Part shown: positions 13,549 through 15,477 of the stretch, piece by piece
Numbering within the stretch: the first letter of the stretch is position 1
Layout: every line of letters begins with the position of its first letter
Assembly: GCA_964522305.1 (NCBI GenBank)
Contig: CAZFVM010000021.1
Coordinates: forward strand, 1-15,477
Length of the DNA stretch: 15,477 nucleotides
Source of the DNA: UBA1049 sp964522305
GTDB lineage: Bacteria > Bacillota > Clostridia > Oscillospirales > CAG-382
Direction of reading: 5' to 3'
The notes under the pieces: generated by a model
Databases searched by the model: none
What the model was told of the DNA's origin: nothing
What the model saw: only the letters and a program-made list of their open reading frames with translations
Position numbers and translations under genes: made by a program

Positions 13549-15457
13549 TTACCACACCTCCCAACTGCGAGTCACTAATCTCTTTATATATTCCACAGTT
13601 TTCTATTAATTCGTCATGGGTACCACTACAGACAATCTCACCGTGGTCCAGCACAATTATAAGGTCAGCATACATAATAGAAGAAATCCTCTGGGCTACC
13701 ACCACAGTAGTGGTATCTTTAAGTTTATTAGAAATCGCTGCCCGCAGGTTGGCATCTGTGCGATAGTCCAGAGCAGAAGAAGAGTCGTCTAATATGAGGA
13801 TTTCGGGGTCACTTGCTACCGCTCGTGCAATCAACAGTCGTTGCTGTTGTCCTCCACTAAGGTTACGGCCTTTAACGGCGAGCATGTGGTCATATCCATC
13901 ATCAAGAGCATCAACAAATTCTTTTGCTTGGGAAATCTCTGCTGCCCTTTTTATTTTATCCGGGCTTATATCTCTGCCAAAACGGATGTTCTCTGAGATA
14001 GTATCAGCATATAAAAAATCGTTTTGAAAAACCACACCAAACTTCTCGTATAGCTTTTCGGGGGAATATTCGTTAATATCTTTACCGCATATCCGTATCA
14101 CTCCGGTGTCCGGGTTATAAAACCGCAAGAGAAGTTTGACAATAGTACTCTTACCGCTTCCCGTAGCACCTATGATGCCTATGGTCTGTCCTTTATTTAG
14201 CCTAAAGTTTATGTCAATAAGATTCGCTCGTCGTTTCCCGCCTCGCACCATCTCGGCAGAGTTGTTGTTACTCGGATAACTAAACCCAACCCCCTCAAAA
14301 CAAACAATCTCCTTACATTCTTCTTGTTCTGTCCGTCTACTGACAGCCTCGCCGTCCTCCAAAATATTCTTTTCTATACTATTTAATGCGTCGTCAGACT
14401 CCGAAACTGCAAGCTCCGCTTGCGTCCCAACTGCGGTCTCCGACCGCGTCTCAACTGACGGCTTTGCCGTCTTCCCAACTGCGACGATAGTCGCGTCTAA
14501 ACTGACGCCCTTGGAGTCCCCAACGGCAAGGACGTCCCTAATGCGTGTCGCCGATGCCGATCCCCTGCTATACATAACAAACAGTCGTGTAATAGTAAGC
14601 ATCGCATTAGATATAAGGGTAAAATAGGTCATAAAAGCTATAATTTTCCCGGCTTCACTAACACCGGTATTAACTCGGTAAGCACCCAAAACAATCACTC
14701 CGGTCAGCCCAATATGCAGCAGTGCGTTTATCAAAGGGTTAGAAGCAGCCATAGTCAAAGAAGCCTTCTTCTCTCGCGCCACGACTTCACTATTTACTAC
14801 ACCAAATTTATTTTTCTCATGACCGGTTTTTGAGAGCGCTTTTATGATTCGAACCCCTTGAGCGTTTTCCCTAACCACCCGCACCATCTTGTCGAGGGAT
14901 GTTTGAAGGGAAGTGAAGAGAGGAATGCTTTTTTTTGATATCCCCCACACGATAAGAACAATAAAAGGCAAAACCGCAAGCATGGTCAGGGTTAGCACGG
15001 GTTCAAGGAAAAAGGTTACAGAAACCCCACCCAAAAGCAGGATAGGAGCTCGTACCCCCATTCTTTGCATAACACTTATCATCCTGTGGACATTATAGGT
15101 GTCGGTGGTAAGTCTTGATTCCAGCGACGGCACACCAAATTTATCTACCCGGGCTTCAGACAGATGCAAAGTCGTAGAGAACAGGTCGTTTCTAAGGCTT
15201 TTGATCGTATCTCTGCTCACTTTCTCTGCCGTGCGGTTGGCTATTATGTTTAGCGCCAAACCCAGGGCAGCAATACCCAGCATTGCAATCCCCCACAGAA
15301 TAATCTTGTTGATATCTCCGGTAGGGACCACGCTGTCAATAATATAAGCCAATATCCAGGGCAAAAACAGGTCCATAATAGTTCCTACGAACTTTATTGC
15401 AAGCCCTGTATACATCCGATTATAAAAAGGTCTCAAATACTGTGCCAAAAACTTCAT
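13541..15457 (-). CDS. Heterodimeric ABC exporter, degenerate-site subunit with repeat-derived linker
   Basis: A 638-residue half-transporter, with membrane domain about 15-300 and ATPase domain about 384-630. Walker A GATGSGKST (430-438), Gln478 and the signature LSGGQ (533-537) are intact. Walker B reads LILDDSSS, with Asp558 in place of the catalytic Glu, and the H-loop position is Gln589 in VVAQRISS. It is therefore the non-catalytic partner whose LSGGQ completes the neighbour's active site. The linker between the domains (about 312-384) is far longer than the partner's roughly 25 residues. Residues about 313-352 are the translation of palindromic array III. MKFLAQYLRPF is a normal N-terminus. 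The ribosome binding site (GGTGATAATGGA) is weak, and the frame is open to the window edge, so an upstream start or gene coupling is possible. The ligand is unknown. Confidence 0.88.
   Translation of the reverse strand: MKFLAQYLRPFYNRMYTGLAIKFVGTIMDLFLPWILAYIIDSVVPTGDINKIILWGIAMLGIAALGLALNIIANRTAEKVSRDTIKSLRNDLFSTTLHLSEARVDKFGVPSLESRLTTDTYNVHRMISVMQRMGVRAPILLLGGVSVTFFLEPVLTLTMLAVLPFIVLIVWGISKKSIPLFTSLQTSLDKMVRVVRENAQGVRIIKALSKTGHEKNKFGVVNSEVVAREKKASLTMAASNPLINALLHIGLTGVIVLGAYRVNTGVSEAGKIIAFMTYFTLISNAMLTITRLFVMYSRGSASATRIRDVLAVGDSKGVSLDATIVAVGKTAKPSVETRSETAVGTQAELAVSESDDALNSIEKNILEDGEAVSRRTEQEECKEIVCFEGVGFSYPSNNNSAEMVRGGKRRANLIDINFRLNKGQTIGIIGATGSGKSTIVKLLLRFYNPDTGVIRICGKDINEYSPEKLYEKFGVVFQNDFLYADTISENIRFGRDISPDKIKRAAEISQAKEFVDALDDGYDHMLAVKGRNLSGGQQQRLLIARAVASDPEILILDDSSSALDYRTDANLRAAISNKLKDTTTVVVAQRISSIMYADLIIVLDHGEIVCSGTHDELIENCGIYKEISDSQLGGVVID
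14405..14540 (+). repeat. Palindromic-unit array III, inside the exporter gene
   Basis: Units start at 14405, 14429, 14453 (24 nt each), 14477 (23 nt) and 14500, followed by a decayed part to about 14540. Arms and loops are GCAAGC/tcc, GCGGTC/tcc, GACGGC/ttt, GCGAC/gata and GACGCC/ctt (right arm GGAGTC, one mismatch). The orientation is the same as in arrays I and II. Read on the minus strand they encode VETRSETAV, GTQAELAV, GKTAKPSV and similar. The 23-nt unit shifts the repeat phase, so the units on either side of it are translated in different frames, and both are open. The array coincides with the TMD-NBD linker. Confidence 0.9.
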
Positions 15458-15477
15458 AAATCCATTATCACCACATC

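Overview
The window looks like a stretch of chromosome from an uncultured Gram-positive Clostridia-type bacterium. The signs are strong purine-rich ribosome binding sites, lipoproteins with Firmicutes-style lipoboxes and acidic Ser/Asp-rich linkers, a dockerin-type domain, a sortase-like C-terminal anchor remnant, the rplM-rpsI pair and a BmrCD/LmrCD-like two-gene ABC exporter. No rRNA, tRNA, CRISPR array, transposase or phage gene was found.

Layout. 1-1660, plus strand: the 3' end of a dockerin-bearing protein, an orphan cell-wall-anchor tail, a hairpin terminator, and a lipoprotein with a possible cohesin-like domain. 1681-4370, minus strand: a three-gene unit of a TtcA-family tRNA thiolase, a PHP phosphoesterase and a KDG kinase. 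It is driven by a good promoter at 4402-4436 and ends at a bidirectional terminator shared with the lipoprotein gene. 4463-10734, plus strand: phased A-tracts and a near-consensus promoter lead into rplM-rpsI. Then come a polar amino acid ABC importer (binding protein, permease with an odd N-terminal extension, ATPase), argS and yebC, closed by an intrinsic terminator. 10740-11711: a repeat-rich island that encloses a small S23/IVS-type four-helix-bundle gene. 11716-15457, minus strand: the two subunits of a heterodimeric ABC exporter with one consensus and one degenerate ATPase site.

The most unusual content is a family of small palindromic units in three arrays (10757-10872, 11284-11711, 14405-14540). 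A unit is normally 24 nt: AACT, a 6-nt arm starting with G, a 3-nt loop, the complementary arm, then GTC and 2 nt. The arms differ between units (11 left-arm sequences among 19 intact units) yet each stays self-complementary, while the AACT and GTC flanks barely change. Arrays I and II are intergenic and lie on either side of the S23-like gene. Within them a leader hairpin module occurs four times, partly as a 129-bp tandem duplication. Array III, in the same orientation, lies inside the coding sequence of one exporter subunit, exactly at the membrane-domain/ATPase-domain linker, and is translated without a stop. I do not recognise this family by name. It resembles in style other dispersed palindromic elements that can enter genes in frame, such as the Rickettsia palindromic elements.

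How the genes work together: the plus-strand block is translation plus amino acid uptake, and the importer runs without a terminator into argS. The minus-strand block at 1681-4370 mixes tRNA modification with sugar-acid metabolism. The exporter subunits are translationally coupled, and each supplies what the other's ATPase site lacks.
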